The position numbers and the translations under genes are program-made. A stretch of 34,595 nt of DNA from CBDBIK01 sp965206145 (GTDB lineage Bacteria > Pseudomonadota > Alphaproteobacteria > TMED109), in the NCBI GenBank assembly GCA_965206145.1, contig CBDBIK010000007.1, positions 1 through 34,595 of the forward strand. Direction: 5' to 3'. Within the stretch, counting starts at the first letter, position 1; every line of letters starts with the position of its first letter. This document shows, in pieces, positions 22,257 to 31,075 of the stretch. Under the pieces are notes generated by a model. That model saw only the letters and a program-made list of their open reading frames with translations. It was not told the origin of the DNA and ran no database searches.

Positions 22257-23579
22257 ATGACCAGGAAAACCACTCAGCCACCCTCCGCCGCAACCGTCAA
22301 TTCGAAACGCCGCACCGCCCTTAAAGGCCTCGGCATGATGGCGGGTGCCGGAGCGCTGGCGCAATTTACGCCCGGCGTCGCGCGCTTCGCCTACGCCGCT
22401 TCCGAGCCCATTAAAATCGGCGCGCAGATTCACCGTACCGGCATCGGCGCCTCTTACGGGCGCTGGTACGAGCGGGTGACCACCGCCGCCGTTACGCTCA
22501 TCAACGAACAAGGCGGCATCAACGGACGCCCGGTGGAATTGATCGTCGAAGATGACGGCACCGACCCGAAGCGGGGCGCGGAAGTGGTGGAAAAATTCGC
22601 CACGCTACACAAGGTGGATGTCGCCTTCGGCACCTTGTTCTCCCACGTGGTCATCGGTTCATCGCCGCGTGCCGGAGAGTTAAAACTACCCTACTTCGTG
22701 GTTTCCGAAGGCCATCATGTCGCCTCAGGGAAACTCAACCGCTATGTATTCCAGCCGGGCATCACCGATGTGAAATCCCAGGTTATCTCCATGGCGCCGT
22801 GGGTTTCCCGGAACCTCGGAAAGAAAGTCACCATGATTTTCCCCGACTTCGCCTTCGGCCACGATCACCGCGACTATTTCTCCGAAGCCATCCGCGCCCA
22901 GGGCGGCGAAGTGGTGGCGCGCATCGCCATCCCGCCCACCGAATCATCTTTCACCCGCTACTTCCCGCGGATTCCGTCCTCCACCGAAGTGCTGTACCAC
23001 GTCATGGTGGGTCCCGGCGTTTTGACTTTCGTCAAGGAACTCGGCCAGCATTTCGGCAGCAACCGCCCGGAGATTTTCGGCTTCATCGACTCCCTCGAAG
23101 CCGTTGATCTGGCGACGCCGCAACTGGAATTCCTCGAAGGCACGCATTTCTGGGAAGGCAATCCAAGATACGCCCAGACCGGGCAAAGCACCCACGACCA
23201 GTTCTACCGCGAAGCCGTCGGCGTGGACGCCAACGGCGCCAGCCTGGCGGATGCCAGGGATATCTCCACCTACGCCCATATGTTCGGCTGCTGGGAGACC
23301 TTGTTCATCATCAAGCAGGCCATGCAGCTGAGCGGCTACCGGGGGTCAAACGCGGCGGACAAGCGCAGCCTTGTGGAGGCGATGGAGTCGCTGACCGGTT
23401 TTGCTGAAGGTCGCGAACATCCCCAGGGCAAAAAAATCTTCAACGGCAAAATCCACCAGAGTTTCGGCCACCAGTACATCTCCAAAGTGGAGGGTGGCCG
23501 CCTCAACGTGGTGCATACCACCGCCATCGAAGACGGCATGTACGCGCCCCAGGCGGACTACACCCAGATGCCGCTGTAG
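22257..23579 (+). CDS. Periplasmic substrate-binding protein of a branched-chain amino acid/amide-type ABC importer
   Basis: The 440-residue protein binds the transported solute in the periplasm. An N-terminal twin-arginine-like signal (SKRRTALKGLGMMAGAGALA, cleavage likely after FAYAA near residue 46) suggests Tat export. The mature part opens IKIGAQIHRTGIGASYGRWY and holds LINEQGGINGRPVELIVEDD and DPKRGAEVVEKFA, typical of type I periplasmic binding proteins (LivK/AmiC fold). It is followed by both permeases and both ATPases, so it is the binding component of a complete HAAT-type importer. Specificity (branched-chain amino acid, amide, urea, other) is not readable. GGAG precedes the ATG. 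Confidence 0.88.
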   Translation: MTRKTTQPPSAATVNSKRRTALKGLGMMAGAGALAQFTPGVARFAYAASEPIKIGAQIHRTGIGASYGRWYERVTTAAVTLINEQGGINGRPVELIVEDDGTDPKRGAEVVEKFATLHKVDVAFGTLFSHVVIGSSPRAGELKLPYFVVSEGHHVASGKLNRYVFQPGITDVKSQVISMAPWVSRNLGKKVTMIFPDFAFGHDHRDYFSEAIRAQGGEVVARIAIPPTESSFTRYFPRIPSSTEVLYHVMVGPGVLTFVKELGQHFGSNRPEIFGFIDSLEAVDLATPQLEFLEGTHFWEGNPRYAQTGQSTHDQFYREAVGVDANGASLADARDISTYAHMFGCWETLFIIKQAMQLSGYRGSNAADKRSLVEAMESLTGFAEGREHPQGKKIFNGKIHQSFGHQYISKVEGGRLNVVHTTAIEDGMYAPQADYTQMPL

Positions 23580-23669
23580 CCAAAACCCTGGCGGCCACCG
23601 GCGACTTGTCGTCAGCGACGGGCGCGGGTTGGCCGCCAGCCATCTTTTCAGCGTTTCGCTACCCAGCCC

Positions 23670-24551
23670 GTGGATTTCGGCCCATTCCTGTTTTTGGCGA
23701 GCCTGGAAGGGCTGGTGCAAGCGGCGGTATTGTGTCTGACCGCGGTGGGGTTGTCGCTGGTGTTCGGGGTGATGCGCGTGGTGAACGTCGCCCACGGCGA
23801 GTTTTTCATGCTGGGGGCGGTGCTGGCGTGGTGGGTTGCGAGCTGGACGCCGGCCAGCCCGGCGGTGGGTTTTTTCCTCGCCTTGCTCATCGCACCGCTT
23901 TTGGTGGGCGCCGTGGCGCTATGCGCGGACCGCATGATTCTGGCGCGTCTGGACTACCACCCCGAGGCCACCATCGTCGCCACCATCGGCATCTTATACA
24001 TCATCCAGCAGACCGCGCTCATCACCTTTGGCCCCGACGCGCGGCCCGTTGAGGCGCCGTTTTATTTCCGCGTGCAGTTTCCGTGGTTCGGCTATTCGGG
24101 CTACAAACTGCTGGTGGTGGTGGCCGCCGCGCTTTTGCTGCTGGGCGCCTGGTACGTCATCACCCGCACCCGCATTGGTCTCATCATGCGCGCCACGCGC
24201 TTCGACCGCGATATAGCCCAGGCTTTCGGTATTCCGGTGCGGCGGGTGTACGCGACGGTGTTCGCGGTGGGGGCGATGTTCGCGGCGGTGGGTGCGGTGC
24301 TGGTGGTGCCGGTGCGCCAGGCCCACTACCTGATGGGCCTTGACCCGTTGCTGCTGTCGTTTATTGTGGTCATCATCGGTGGCCTGGGCAGCATTCGCGG
24401 TACCGTGGTTGCCGCCATCCTGATCGGCTTCAGCGACGGCATTATCTCGGTGTTTTTCTCGCCGACTCTGGCCAAGATGGCGTCTACCACCGTGGTCGCG
24501 CTGGTGCTGGTGTTCCGGCCGGAGGGGTTGTTCGCGACTAAATCCAGATGA
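23670..24551 (+). CDS. livH: LivH-type inner-membrane permease
   Basis: First permease of the importer, 293 residues with about eight hydrophobic segments. Family stretches: LCLTAVGLSLVFGVMRVVNV, AHGEFFMLGAVLAW, ATIGILYIIQQTAL, GLIMRATRFDRDIAQAFGIP (the coupling region facing the ATPases) and VVIIGGLGSIRGTVVAAILI. Starts at GTG (23670), 90 bp after the binding-protein gene; the gap shows no other feature. Stop overlaps the livM start as ATGA. Confidence 0.92.
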   Translation: MDFGPFLFLASLEGLVQAAVLCLTAVGLSLVFGVMRVVNVAHGEFFMLGAVLAWWVASWTPASPAVGFFLALLIAPLLVGAVALCADRMILARLDYHPEATIVATIGILYIIQQTALITFGPDARPVEAPFYFRVQFPWFGYSGYKLLVVVAAALLLLGAWYVITRTRIGLIMRATRFDRDIAQAFGIPVRRVYATVFAVGAMFAAVGAVLVVPVRQAHYLMGLDPLLLSFIVVIIGGLGSIRGTVVAAILIGFSDGIISVFFSPTLAKMASTTVVALVLVFRPEGLFATKSR

Positions 24552-25564
24552 ACGGGCGCACCGGAAAAAACCAAACCGACGACGCCACCTCCGCCACCCC
24601 CGCCGCATCCAGGAACCACATCAAGGCGGTGGCGCTGCACGGGGCGGTCATCGCGCTTTTGTTCCTGCTGCAATTCGTGCTTCCCGAATACCATCGCCTG
24701 AGCGTTACGCGCATCATGATCCTCGCGGTGTTCGCCATGGGCTACAACGTGTTGTTTGGTTACACCGGCCTGCTCAGCCTCGGCCATGCGATGTTTTTCG
24801 GCGCCGGGCTGTACATCGCCGGAATGAGCGCCTACTACCTGGGCTGGAGCGTGCCGCTGGCGTTTGCCGGGGGCATCGCCGCGGGCACGCTGCTGGCATT
24901 GCTGGTGGGCTGCATCGCTTTGCGCACCAGCGGGGTGTCATTCATGATCGTCACCTTAATGTTCGCCCAGGTCGCCTACCTGGCGACGCTGTATTTCACC
25001 GGCTACACCCGCGGCGACGAGGGACTGGTACTGCCGCGCGCGGCGCGGAGTTTTGATTTTTTCGGCGCGACCATCGATCTCACCGACCCGGCGACCCGCT
25101 ACAACCTGTCCCTGCTGCTGCTCGCCGGCGCCATGCTCATCATCCATCAACTGGTGCGCAGCGACACCGGGCGCGCCATGCGGGCGGTACGGGAAAACGA
25201 ATCCCGCGCACAAATGCTGGGTTACAACACCTTCGCCGTCAAACTGCAGGCGCTGGTGATATCCGGCGCGCTTTCCGCCGCCGCCGGCGCCGCCTACGCG
25301 CTGCTGTTCGCGTATATCGGCTCGTCCTTCACCACCATTCAGTATTCCATAGACGCCCTCTTGTACACCTTGCTGGGTGGCCCCGGCACGTTGCTCGGCC
25401 CGCTGTTGGGCGCGTTTTTGATGTTCTATCTGGTGGACGTTACCAGCCAGTACACCAGCGCGTATTTGCTGGCGGCCGGCGTTGCGCTGATTTTGCTGGT
25501 GTTGTACTTTCCGCGGGGCATCCTCGGCACCCTCAGACAAAGGTGGTTTCCGTGGCTGCCGTGA
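24548..25564 (+). CDS. livM: LivM-type inner-membrane permease
   Basis: Second permease, 338 residues. A polar N-terminal stretch of about 30 residues (GRTGKNQTDDATSATPAAS) precedes the membrane domain. Typical motifs are AMGYNVLFGYTGLLSLGHAM, ALRTSGVSFMIVTLMFAQV, AVRENESRAQMLGYNTFAVK (coupling helix) and LLGGPGTLLGPLLGAFLMFY. Overlaps livH by 4 bp and livG at its 3' end, implying coupled translation. Confidence 0.92.
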   Translation: MNGRTGKNQTDDATSATPAASRNHIKAVALHGAVIALLFLLQFVLPEYHRLSVTRIMILAVFAMGYNVLFGYTGLLSLGHAMFFGAGLYIAGMSAYYLGWSVPLAFAGGIAAGTLLALLVGCIALRTSGVSFMIVTLMFAQVAYLATLYFTGYTRGDEGLVLPRAARSFDFFGATIDLTDPATRYNLSLLLLAGAMLIIHQLVRSDTGRAMRAVRENESRAQMLGYNTFAVKLQALVISGALSAAAGAAYALLFAYIGSSFTTIQYSIDALLYTLLGGPGTLLGPLLGAFLMFYLVDVTSQYTSAYLLAAGVALILLVLYFPRGILGTLRQRWFPWLP

Positions 25565-26394
25565 ACCTGCTGCGCGCGCGCGGATTGTCGAAGTCGTTCG
25601 GCGGCGTGTGGGCGGTGCGGGAGGTGGATTTCGACCTGCAACAAGGGGAGATCCACGCCATCATCGGTCCCAACGGCGCCGGTAAAACCACCTTCGTCAG
25701 CCTGCTGTGCGGACGCATACCGGCCAACGCCGGCAGCGTGGAGTTCTGCGGCCACGACATCAGCGCGCTACCCGTCCACCAGCGGGTGCGCCGGGGGATC
25801 GCCTACACCTTCCAGATCACCAGCATCTTTCCCAACCTCACGGTCGCCGAAAACATCGCCATCGCCGCGCAAAACCGCTTCCGGGGCGACCGCTCTGAGC
25901 GGAGCGGCCATAACCGTGAACGGAGCGACCGCAGTTCTGCTGAGCCGGGCAACCGCAGTTCTGAACCGGGCGATCACAGTTCTGAGGAAAGCGACCGCAG
26001 CCCCGAGAACGGCGCGCCGGTGATCGCTCGGAACCCAGGCGAAGTACTGGATTGGGTTGGGCTTGGCGGCTTGCGGGGCCAACAAGCCGGGGCGCTGGCC
26101 TACGGACACCAGCGCCTGCTGGAGGCGGCCATGGGACTGGCGTTGAATCCGTTGCTGCTGATTTTTGACGAGCCCACCCAGGGATTGTCGGACGGTGAAA
26201 TCCAGCGGTTTTGCGCGGTGCTCAGGGAGGCCGCGCGCTCGGCCACGGTGCTGCTCATCGAGCACAACATGGCGGTGGTGATGACGCTGGCGCAACGCAT
26301 CACGGTTTTTGACCGGGGCCGGGTGCTGGCCCTGGGAACCCCCGGTGAAATTCAGAACGACCCTGGGGTACAGGCGGCCTACCTCGGGCGGTGA
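25552..26394 (+). CDS. livG: LivG-type ABC ATPase with a 7-residue repeat insertion
   Basis: ATP-hydrolysing subunit of the importer. Walker A is GPNGAGKTTFVSLLCG, the Q-loop region is IAYTFQITSIFPNLTVAENI, the signature is LAYGHQRLLEAAMGLA (usual LivG variant), Walker B is LLLIFDEPTQGLS and the H-loop is LLIEHNMAVVM. Between NRF and the helical domain lies a polar block of about 43 residues made of 7-residue repeats (DRSERSG, EPGNRSS, EPGDHSS, EESDRSP), absent from ordinary LivG. The frame stays open and motifs remain intact, so the protein is probably functional. GTG at 25552 follows AAAGGTGG; GTG at 25543 or 25561 (GTGA overlap with livM) are alternatives. Confidence 0.92.
   Translation: MAAVNLLRARGLSKSFGGVWAVREVDFDLQQGEIHAIIGPNGAGKTTFVSLLCGRIPANAGSVEFCGHDISALPVHQRVRRGIAYTFQITSIFPNLTVAENIAIAAQNRFRGDRSERSGHNRERSDRSSAEPGNRSSEPGDHSSEESDRSPENGAPVIARNPGEVLDWVGLGGLRGQQAGALAYGHQRLLEAAMGLALNPLLLIFDEPTQGLSDGEIQRFCAVLREAARSATVLLIEHNMAVVMTLAQRITVFDRGRVLALGTPGEIQNDPGVQAAYLGR
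25885..26012 (+). repeat. 21-bp tandem repeat inside livG, about six units
   Basis: Units such as GAGCCGGGCAACCGCAGTTC and GAACCGGGCGATCACAGTTC (21 bp each with a final T) run from 25897, one unit being 24 bp; a partial unit precedes them. All are multiples of three, so the reading frame is kept. The block encodes acidic/arginine/serine heptapeptides. Confidence 0.85.
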
Positions 26395-26401
26395 CGGGCG
26401 G

Positions 26402-27202
26402 ATGCTGAAAATTGCCGGATTGAACGCATACTACGGCGACGGTCAGGTGCTGCGGGAGGTGTCCCTCGCGGTCAACGCCGGCGAAGTGCTATGCCTGTTC
26501 GGTCGCAACGGCGCCGGCAAATCCACCACCTTGAAAGCGGTCATGGGATTGATGCGGCTGGAGGGTTCGATCACCCTGGCGGGGCGGGAGTTGGCACGCC
26601 TGCCGGCCCACGCCCGCGCCGGGGCGGCACGCCCCCACGCCGGGTCGGCACGCCCCCGCACCGGGGCCGCACACGCCCACGCCGGCGCCCAACTCGGGAT
26701 CGGCTATGTGCCCCAGGGACGCCGGTTATTCGCCGAACTGACGGTCGCGGAAAATCTGGAAATTGGTTTGATGGCGGGGCGTCCATCCGGTCGCAACGAC
26801 AACGGCGCGCAAACCAGGGAAAAAGTGATGGGGTTGTTTCCGCAACTGGCGCCCCGCCTCGGGCAGGTGTCGGGTACCTTGAGCGGCGGCGAGCAGCAGA
26901 TGCTGGCGATGGCGCGCGCCTTGTGTCTGGAACCGGCGGTACTGCTGCTGGATGAACCCACCGAAGGGTTGATGCCTTCCATGATCACCCTCATCCGCGA
27001 AGTGATCGCGACCCTGCGGGCTCAGGGAGTCGCCATCTTGTTGGTGGAGCAGCGCGTAGAAGCGGTGCTACCAGTGGCGGATCGGGTGGCGTTCATCGAG
27101 AACGGGCGCATCGGGGAGGTGGTCAGCGTCGAAGGGTTGCGCAAGAACCCGGCGCTTTTGCAAAAATATGTCGGAGTCGGGGATAAAACCGTCGGCGGCT
27201 AG
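26402..27202 (+). CDS. livF: LivF-type ABC ATPase with a 7-residue repeat insertion
   Basis: Second ATPase of the importer, 266 residues from the ATG at 26402. Walker A is LFGRNGAGKSTTLKAVMGL, Q-loop IGYVPQGRRLFAELTVAENL, signature LSGGEQQMLAMARALC, Walker B VLLLDEPTEGLMPSMI and H-loop ILLVEQRVEAVLPVADRV. Between LARLPAH and LGIGYVPQ, where LivF normally has a few residues, there is an alanine/arginine-rich block built of four heptads (AHARAGA, ARPHAGS, ARPRTGA, AHAHAGA). Stop TAG shares the bases CTAG (27199-27202) with the stop of convergent xthA. Confidence 0.93.
   Translation: MLKIAGLNAYYGDGQVLREVSLAVNAGEVLCLFGRNGAGKSTTLKAVMGLMRLEGSITLAGRELARLPAHARAGAARPHAGSARPRTGAAHAHAGAQLGIGYVPQGRRLFAELTVAENLEIGLMAGRPSGRNDNGAQTREKVMGLFPQLAPRLGQVSGTLSGGEQQMLAMARALCLEPAVLLLDEPTEGLMPSMITLIREVIATLRAQGVAILLVEQRVEAVLPVADRVAFIENGRIGEVVSVEGLRKNPALLQKYVGVGDKTVGG
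26606..26689 (+). repeat. 21-bp tandem repeat inside livF, four units
   Basis: Four 21-bp units begin at 26606, 26627, 26648 and 26669 and follow the pattern GCACGCCCCCACGCCGGGTC plus G. They encode four heptapeptides rich in Ala, Arg, His and Gly. The unit length equals that in livG but the sequence is unrelated. Confidence 0.85.
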
Positions 27203-27996
27203 CCGATTTCGATGAGCAACGGGCAGTGGTCGGAGCCGGGTTGGTCGCTCAGGTAGCGGGCCTCGCTGACCCGTCCGAGGTGTTCGTTTGACAGCAGGAA
27301 GTAGTCGATGCGCCAGCCGATGTTGCGCTCCCGGGCGCGGGAGATCAGATGCCACCAGGAATACACATCGGTAACGCCGGGGTTTCGCGCCCGCCAGACG
27401 TCGGCCCAGCCATCCGCCAGCACCTGGTCCATCCACGCCCGCTCTTTGGGGTGGAAGCCGATTTTCCCGTCGTTTTCGGTTGGCCTTGCGATGTCGATTT
27501 CGGTGTGGGCGACATTCATATCGCCGCCCACCAACACCATACCGCCCTGTTTCCGCAGGGCATTCATATATTCGAGCACGCAACGATAGAACACCAGTTT
27601 TTCCTTCCACGCCTGCGGGCTTTTTCCGCCGTTTGGAAAATAGATGGACAGCAGGTTCCAGCGCTCGCCGTTCAGCGCAAAGGACAAATGCGAAACCCGC
27701 CCTTCGTCGGCGTTGGGAGCGTCAGGGAGGTGGGTTGTAAAGCGCATCTCGCGGAGGGTTTCATAAACCGAATTGGCCATCCAGATGGCGGTGCCGGCGT
27801 AGCCTTTTTTGGCGGCACTGTGGTAGTGCTGGTGGTAGGCCGGGTGGGACACCAGAAACTCGCTGAACTGCGCGACATGGCCCTTGGTTTCCTGCAGCAT
27901 GAGGACGTCGGGCTGTTGCTCGCGCACCAGATTCTGCAACTCGCCCTTGCGCTCCACGGCGCGGATTCCGTTGACGTTCCAGGTAATGATTTTCAT
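27199..27996 (-). CDS. xthA: Exodeoxyribonuclease III
   Basis: Mg-dependent AP endonuclease and 3'-5' exonuclease of base excision repair. The 265-residue protein starts MKIITWNVNGIRAVERKG and has PDVLMLQETKG with the metal-binding glutamate, KKGYAGTAIWM, LSIYFPNG, VLVGGDMNVAHTEIDIARP with the catalytic Asp/Asn pair, YSWW, GWRIDYFLLS and the final PGSDHCPLLIEI with the catalytic histidine. Length fits the family (about 255-270). Convergent with livF, sharing a palindromic CTAG as both stops. Confidence 0.96.
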   Translation of the reverse strand: MKIITWNVNGIRAVERKGELQNLVREQQPDVLMLQETKGHVAQFSEFLVSHPAYHQHYHSAAKKGYAGTAIWMANSVYETLREMRFTTHLPDAPNADEGRVSHLSFALNGERWNLLSIYFPNGGKSPQAWKEKLVFYRCVLEYMNALRKQGGMVLVGGDMNVAHTEIDIARPTENDGKIGFHPKERAWMDQVLADGWADVWRARNPGVTDVYSWWHLISRARERNIGWRIDYFLLSNEHLGRVSEARYLSDQPGSDHCPLLIEIG

Positions 27997-28048
27997 GGAC
28001 AAATGCCGGTGCGCAATGGGATGGCGGGGGATTATACACGGCGGCCAA

Positions 28049-28126
28049 GCCCCGAACCGCACGCCCTGAACCGCAAGCCCTGAGCCGCAAGCCCTGTACC
28101 GGGAGTACCGGGAGTGCCGGGAGTGG
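28049..28126. repeat. 14-bp and 9-bp tandem repeats between xthA and the aminotransferase
   Basis: Four 14-bp units from 28049 (GCCCCGAACCGCAC, GCCCTGAACCGCAA, GCCCTGAGCCGCAA, GCCCTGTACCGGGA) grade into 9-bp units GTACCGGGA and GTGCCGGGA. They occupy the middle of the 198-bp gap between divergent genes. A TATA-like stretch (ATTATACA at 28031) lies between them and xthA. Confidence 0.8.
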
Positions 28127-28194
28127 TATTTGTGCTGCCGTCGGCGTAGAGTTAGTCGTCGCAAACACCGCCACAAAAAAGACCAGTACGCGCC

Positions 28195-29355
28195 ATGCCG
28201 ACCGACCTTGCCAGCAAACTGCCCGAGGTGGGAACCACCATTTTCACCGTGATGTCGGGACTCGCCCAGGCCCACGACGCCATCAACCTGTCCCAGGGCT
28301 TCCCCGACTTCGAGCCGGACGCGGCGCTGCTGGAGCGCGTAACCCATTACCTCAGATCGGGCAAGAACCAGTATCCGCCGATGATCGGGGTGCCGGAATT
28401 GCGCCACGCCATCGCCGGCAAATTGCGCCTCACCGCCGGCGTTAAAGCCGATCCCGAAACCGAAATCACCGTCACCAGCGGCGCCACCGAGGCGTTGTTC
28501 TGCGCCATCCATGCGCTGGTGCGACCGGGGGATGAAGTGATCGTGTTTGACCCCGCCTACGATTCATATGCGCCGGCGGTGGCTCTGGCCGGTGGGAAGA
28601 GCGTGCACCTGGCGCTGAGTGCGCCGCACTATTCCATCGATTGGGCGGCCTTTGCGGCGGCCTTGAAGCCGCAAACCCGCCTGGTCATCATCAACACGCC
28701 CCACAACCCCACCGGCACCATCCTCACCAGCGACGACCTGGATCAACTGGCGGCGGCCATTGACGGCCATGATTGTCGGGTGCTCAGCGACGAAGTCTAC
28801 GAGCACATCCTCTTCGAAGGCCAAACCCACGCCGGCGTACTCACCCATCCGCGCCTCGCGCCGCGCAGTTTCGCGGTGTTCTCCTTCGGCAAGACCTACC
28901 ACGCCACCGGCTGGAAGATCGGCTACTGCGTCGCCCCGCCGCGATTGACCGCCGAGTTCCGCAAGATTCACCAGTTCAACACCTTCACCACGGTCACCCC
29001 GATGCAGTGGGCGCTCGCCGACTTCATGCGCGAACAGCCGGATTACTATGGCCGGTTGTCCGCTTTCTACCAGCAAAAGCGCGACCGCTTTGGTGCGTTG
29101 ATGGCGGACTCCCGATTCAAACTGCTGCCGTGCCGGGGGACGTATTTCCAATCGGCGGACTACCGCGACCTGCCGGGCCTGGGCGACCTCGACGACATGA
29201 CTTTCGCGCGCCGCCTGACCCGCGAACACGGCGTGGCGACCATCCCCGTCTCGGCCTTCTACCACACGCCCCCGGACGCCCGCATCATCCGCTTCTGCTT
29301 CGCCAAGCAGGATCAGACGCTAAAGCAGGCGGCGGAAATTTTGCGGGGGCTTTGA
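28195..29355 (+). CDS. ybdL: PLP aminotransferase, methionine aminotransferase (YbdL) type
   Basis: A 386-residue fold type I aminotransferase. It follows E. coli YbdL closely in outline: SKLPEVGTTIFTVMSGLAQA, AINLSQGFPDFEPD, ITVTSGATEALFCAIHALV, DEVIVFDPAYDSYAPAVALA, NTPHNPTGTILTSDDL, LSDEVYEHILFEGQTHAGVL and the PLP lysine in FSFGKTYHATGWKIGYCVAP; the arginine in ARIIRFCFAK near the end binds the carboxylate. YbdL prefers methionine and can act in the last step of the methionine salvage pathway; other keto-acid uses are possible. The start GCCATGCC is clear. Confidence 0.88.
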   Translation: MPTDLASKLPEVGTTIFTVMSGLAQAHDAINLSQGFPDFEPDAALLERVTHYLRSGKNQYPPMIGVPELRHAIAGKLRLTAGVKADPETEITVTSGATEALFCAIHALVRPGDEVIVFDPAYDSYAPAVALAGGKSVHLALSAPHYSIDWAAFAAALKPQTRLVIINTPHNPTGTILTSDDLDQLAAAIDGHDCRVLSDEVYEHILFEGQTHAGVLTHPRLAPRSFAVFSFGKTYHATGWKIGYCVAPPRLTAEFRKIHQFNTFTTVTPMQWALADFMREQPDYYGRLSAFYQQKRDRFGALMADSRFKLLPCRGTYFQSADYRDLPGLGDLDDMTFARRLTREHGVATIPVSAFYHTPPDARIIRFCFAKQDQTLKQAAEILRGL

Positions 29356-29572
29356 AGCGCTATGGGGTGCGGTCGAAATCCGCGGGAACTGCTGGTAGTA
29401 TCCGTCCCATACAACGATACACTTCGAATGGTTCGACGTCGCTGGGACAGGTTGAACTGGATTCCTGCTTTCGCGGGGATCCTGCGCGGAAATCCTGCGT
29501 GGGAATCCGTCGCAAAAATCCTCTGCGAACTGACGGCGAACTGTATTTCACGCGCCACCAACGAGCATTAGC
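29356..29572. other. Intergenic 217 bp, possible decayed palindromic repeat
   Basis: No gene seen. It contains TGGATTCCTGCTTTCGCGGG (29458-29477), which looks like a diverged copy of the common dispersed motif with GGATTCCCGC and GCGGGAAT arms, followed by further GGAATCC-like pieces. No clear terminator or promoter. Confidence 0.4.
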
Positions 29573-30958
29573 ATGGTCTACAACTCCGTCATCGAAGCCA
29601 TCGGCAACACGCCCATCGTGCGGCTCAACCGGGTCGCTGAGAGCGTCAAAGCGAATGTGTACGCCAAGCTGGAATTCACCAACCCCGGCGGCTCCATCAA
29701 GGATCGCATCGGGTTCTGGATGATTGAGGACGCGGAGAGGCGCGGCACGCTGAAGCCCGGCGGCACCATCATCGAAGGCACCAGCGGCAACACCGGCGTG
29801 GGGCTGGCGATGGCGGCGGCCATCAAGGGATATAAATGCGTGTTCATCCTGCCGGATAAAATGTCCCAGGAGAAGATCAAAAACCTGCGCTCCTTCGGCG
29901 CGCGGGTAGTGGTCACCCCCACTGCGGTGGAACCGGAGGATCCGCGCAGTTACTACTCGGTGTCCCGGCGCATGGCCCAGGAACTTCCAAACTCCCTTTA
30001 CATCGATCAATACAACAACCTCTCCAACCGCGATTACCACCACCGCAACACCGGCCCGGAAATTCTCGAGCAGATGCCGGACATCGACGTGTTCGTGGCC
30101 GGCATCGGCACCGGCGGCACCATCACCGGGGTCGGCAAATACCTGAAAGAAAACAGGCCCGGCGTGGAAATCGTGGCGGTGGATCCGGTCGGCTCCATCG
30201 TCTATGAAGTATTCAAGACCGGCGAGAACAAAACGCCGGCGGAAGGGTATCTCATCGAAGGCATCGGCGAGGACTTCATTCCCGGCAACTACGACTTCGA
30301 TCAGATTGATGACATGATACAGGTGGGCGACAAGGAATCCTTCCTGATGACCCGCGAGCTGCTGACCAGCGAAGGCATCTACTCCGGGGTTTCCTCCGGC
30401 AGCGCGTTTGTCGGTGCGCTCAAGTGGGTGCGGCAGCAGGGTGAGCGGCTCGACGGCAAGAACGTGCTGGTCATCTTTCCCGACAGCGGCAACCGCTACA
30501 GTTCCAAAGTGTACGACGACGACTGGATGCGCGAAGTCGGGTTCCTCGAATCCAAGACCGGCAACGTGGGCGACCTGCTGCGCGTGCTCAACAAGAAACC
30601 GGGCGACCTCATCATGACCCACCAGAGCGACAAAATCTCCGCGGTTATTGCCCAGCTGAGTGACGCCGACGTCAGCCAGCTGCCGGTGTTGGATGAGAAA
30701 GGCTGGATCAAGGGCATCGTGCGCGAAAGCGTGATCTTGAAATCGCTGTTCAATCAGCAGGCCAGCGTGGACGATGCGGTGGAAAACCTGGTCGACACTT
30801 CGGTGGAATACGTGACCGCCGAGGATTCCATCGAGCGGATTTCCAAACTGGTGACCGAAGGCAAAGTACCTTTGGTGACCAATCCCGACGACGGTGACAG
30901 CCTGCTCGGCATCATCACCGACATAGACCTCCTCAATTTCCTCGGCTCCCGGCACTAG
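29573..30958 (+). CDS. cbs: Cystathionine beta-synthase
   Basis: PLP enzyme that joins homocysteine and serine to cystathionine (first step of reverse transsulfuration). Residues 1-320 are the catalytic domain: AIGNTPIVRLNRVAESVKAN, the PLP lysine in NPGGSIKDRIGFWMIEDAER, EGTSGNTGVGLAMAAAIKGY, PDKMSQEKIKNLRSFGARVV, and the phosphate loop GIGTGGTITGVGKYLKE. The C-terminal part (about 340-461) has two CBS repeats (VAQLSDADVSQLPVLDEKG type and VPLVTNPDDGDSLLGIITDI). Full length (461) with the two-domain bacterial layout. No cystathionine gamma-lyase is adjacent. Confidence 0.92.
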   Translation: MVYNSVIEAIGNTPIVRLNRVAESVKANVYAKLEFTNPGGSIKDRIGFWMIEDAERRGTLKPGGTIIEGTSGNTGVGLAMAAAIKGYKCVFILPDKMSQEKIKNLRSFGARVVVTPTAVEPEDPRSYYSVSRRMAQELPNSLYIDQYNNLSNRDYHHRNTGPEILEQMPDIDVFVAGIGTGGTITGVGKYLKENRPGVEIVAVDPVGSIVYEVFKTGENKTPAEGYLIEGIGEDFIPGNYDFDQIDDMIQVGDKESFLMTRELLTSEGIYSGVSSGSAFVGALKWVRQQGERLDGKNVLVIFPDSGNRYSSKVYDDDWMREVGFLESKTGNVGDLLRVLNKKPGDLIMTHQSDKISAVIAQLSDADVSQLPVLDEKGWIKGIVRESVILKSLFNQQASVDDAVENLVDTSVEYVTAEDSIERISKLVTEGKVPLVTNPDDGDSLLGIITDIDLLNFLGSRH

Positions 30959-30968
30959 CCCGCCAAGC

Positions 30969-31035
30969 CCGGCGCACCAAGCCTGACGCGAACCTCCGGC
31001 GCACCAAGCCTGACGCGAACCCCCGGCGCAAAATC
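30969..31035. repeat. 27-bp tandem repeat, two full copies plus a partial one
   Basis: Units start at 30969, 30996 and 31023, each with CCGGCGCACCAAGCCTGACG (the third only CCGGCGCA). The two full copies differ by one base at the end. They fill most of the gap between cbs and the ABC exporter. Confidence 0.88.
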
Positions 31036-31075
31036 CCGGCGGGGCGCATGGCTTTCGCTGACCACGCACCGACTG

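Noticed and set aside
26309..26401. Extended livF start at 26309
   Set aside because: The extra 31 codons overlap livG and do not resemble LivF; the ATG at 26402 gives the usual N-terminus.
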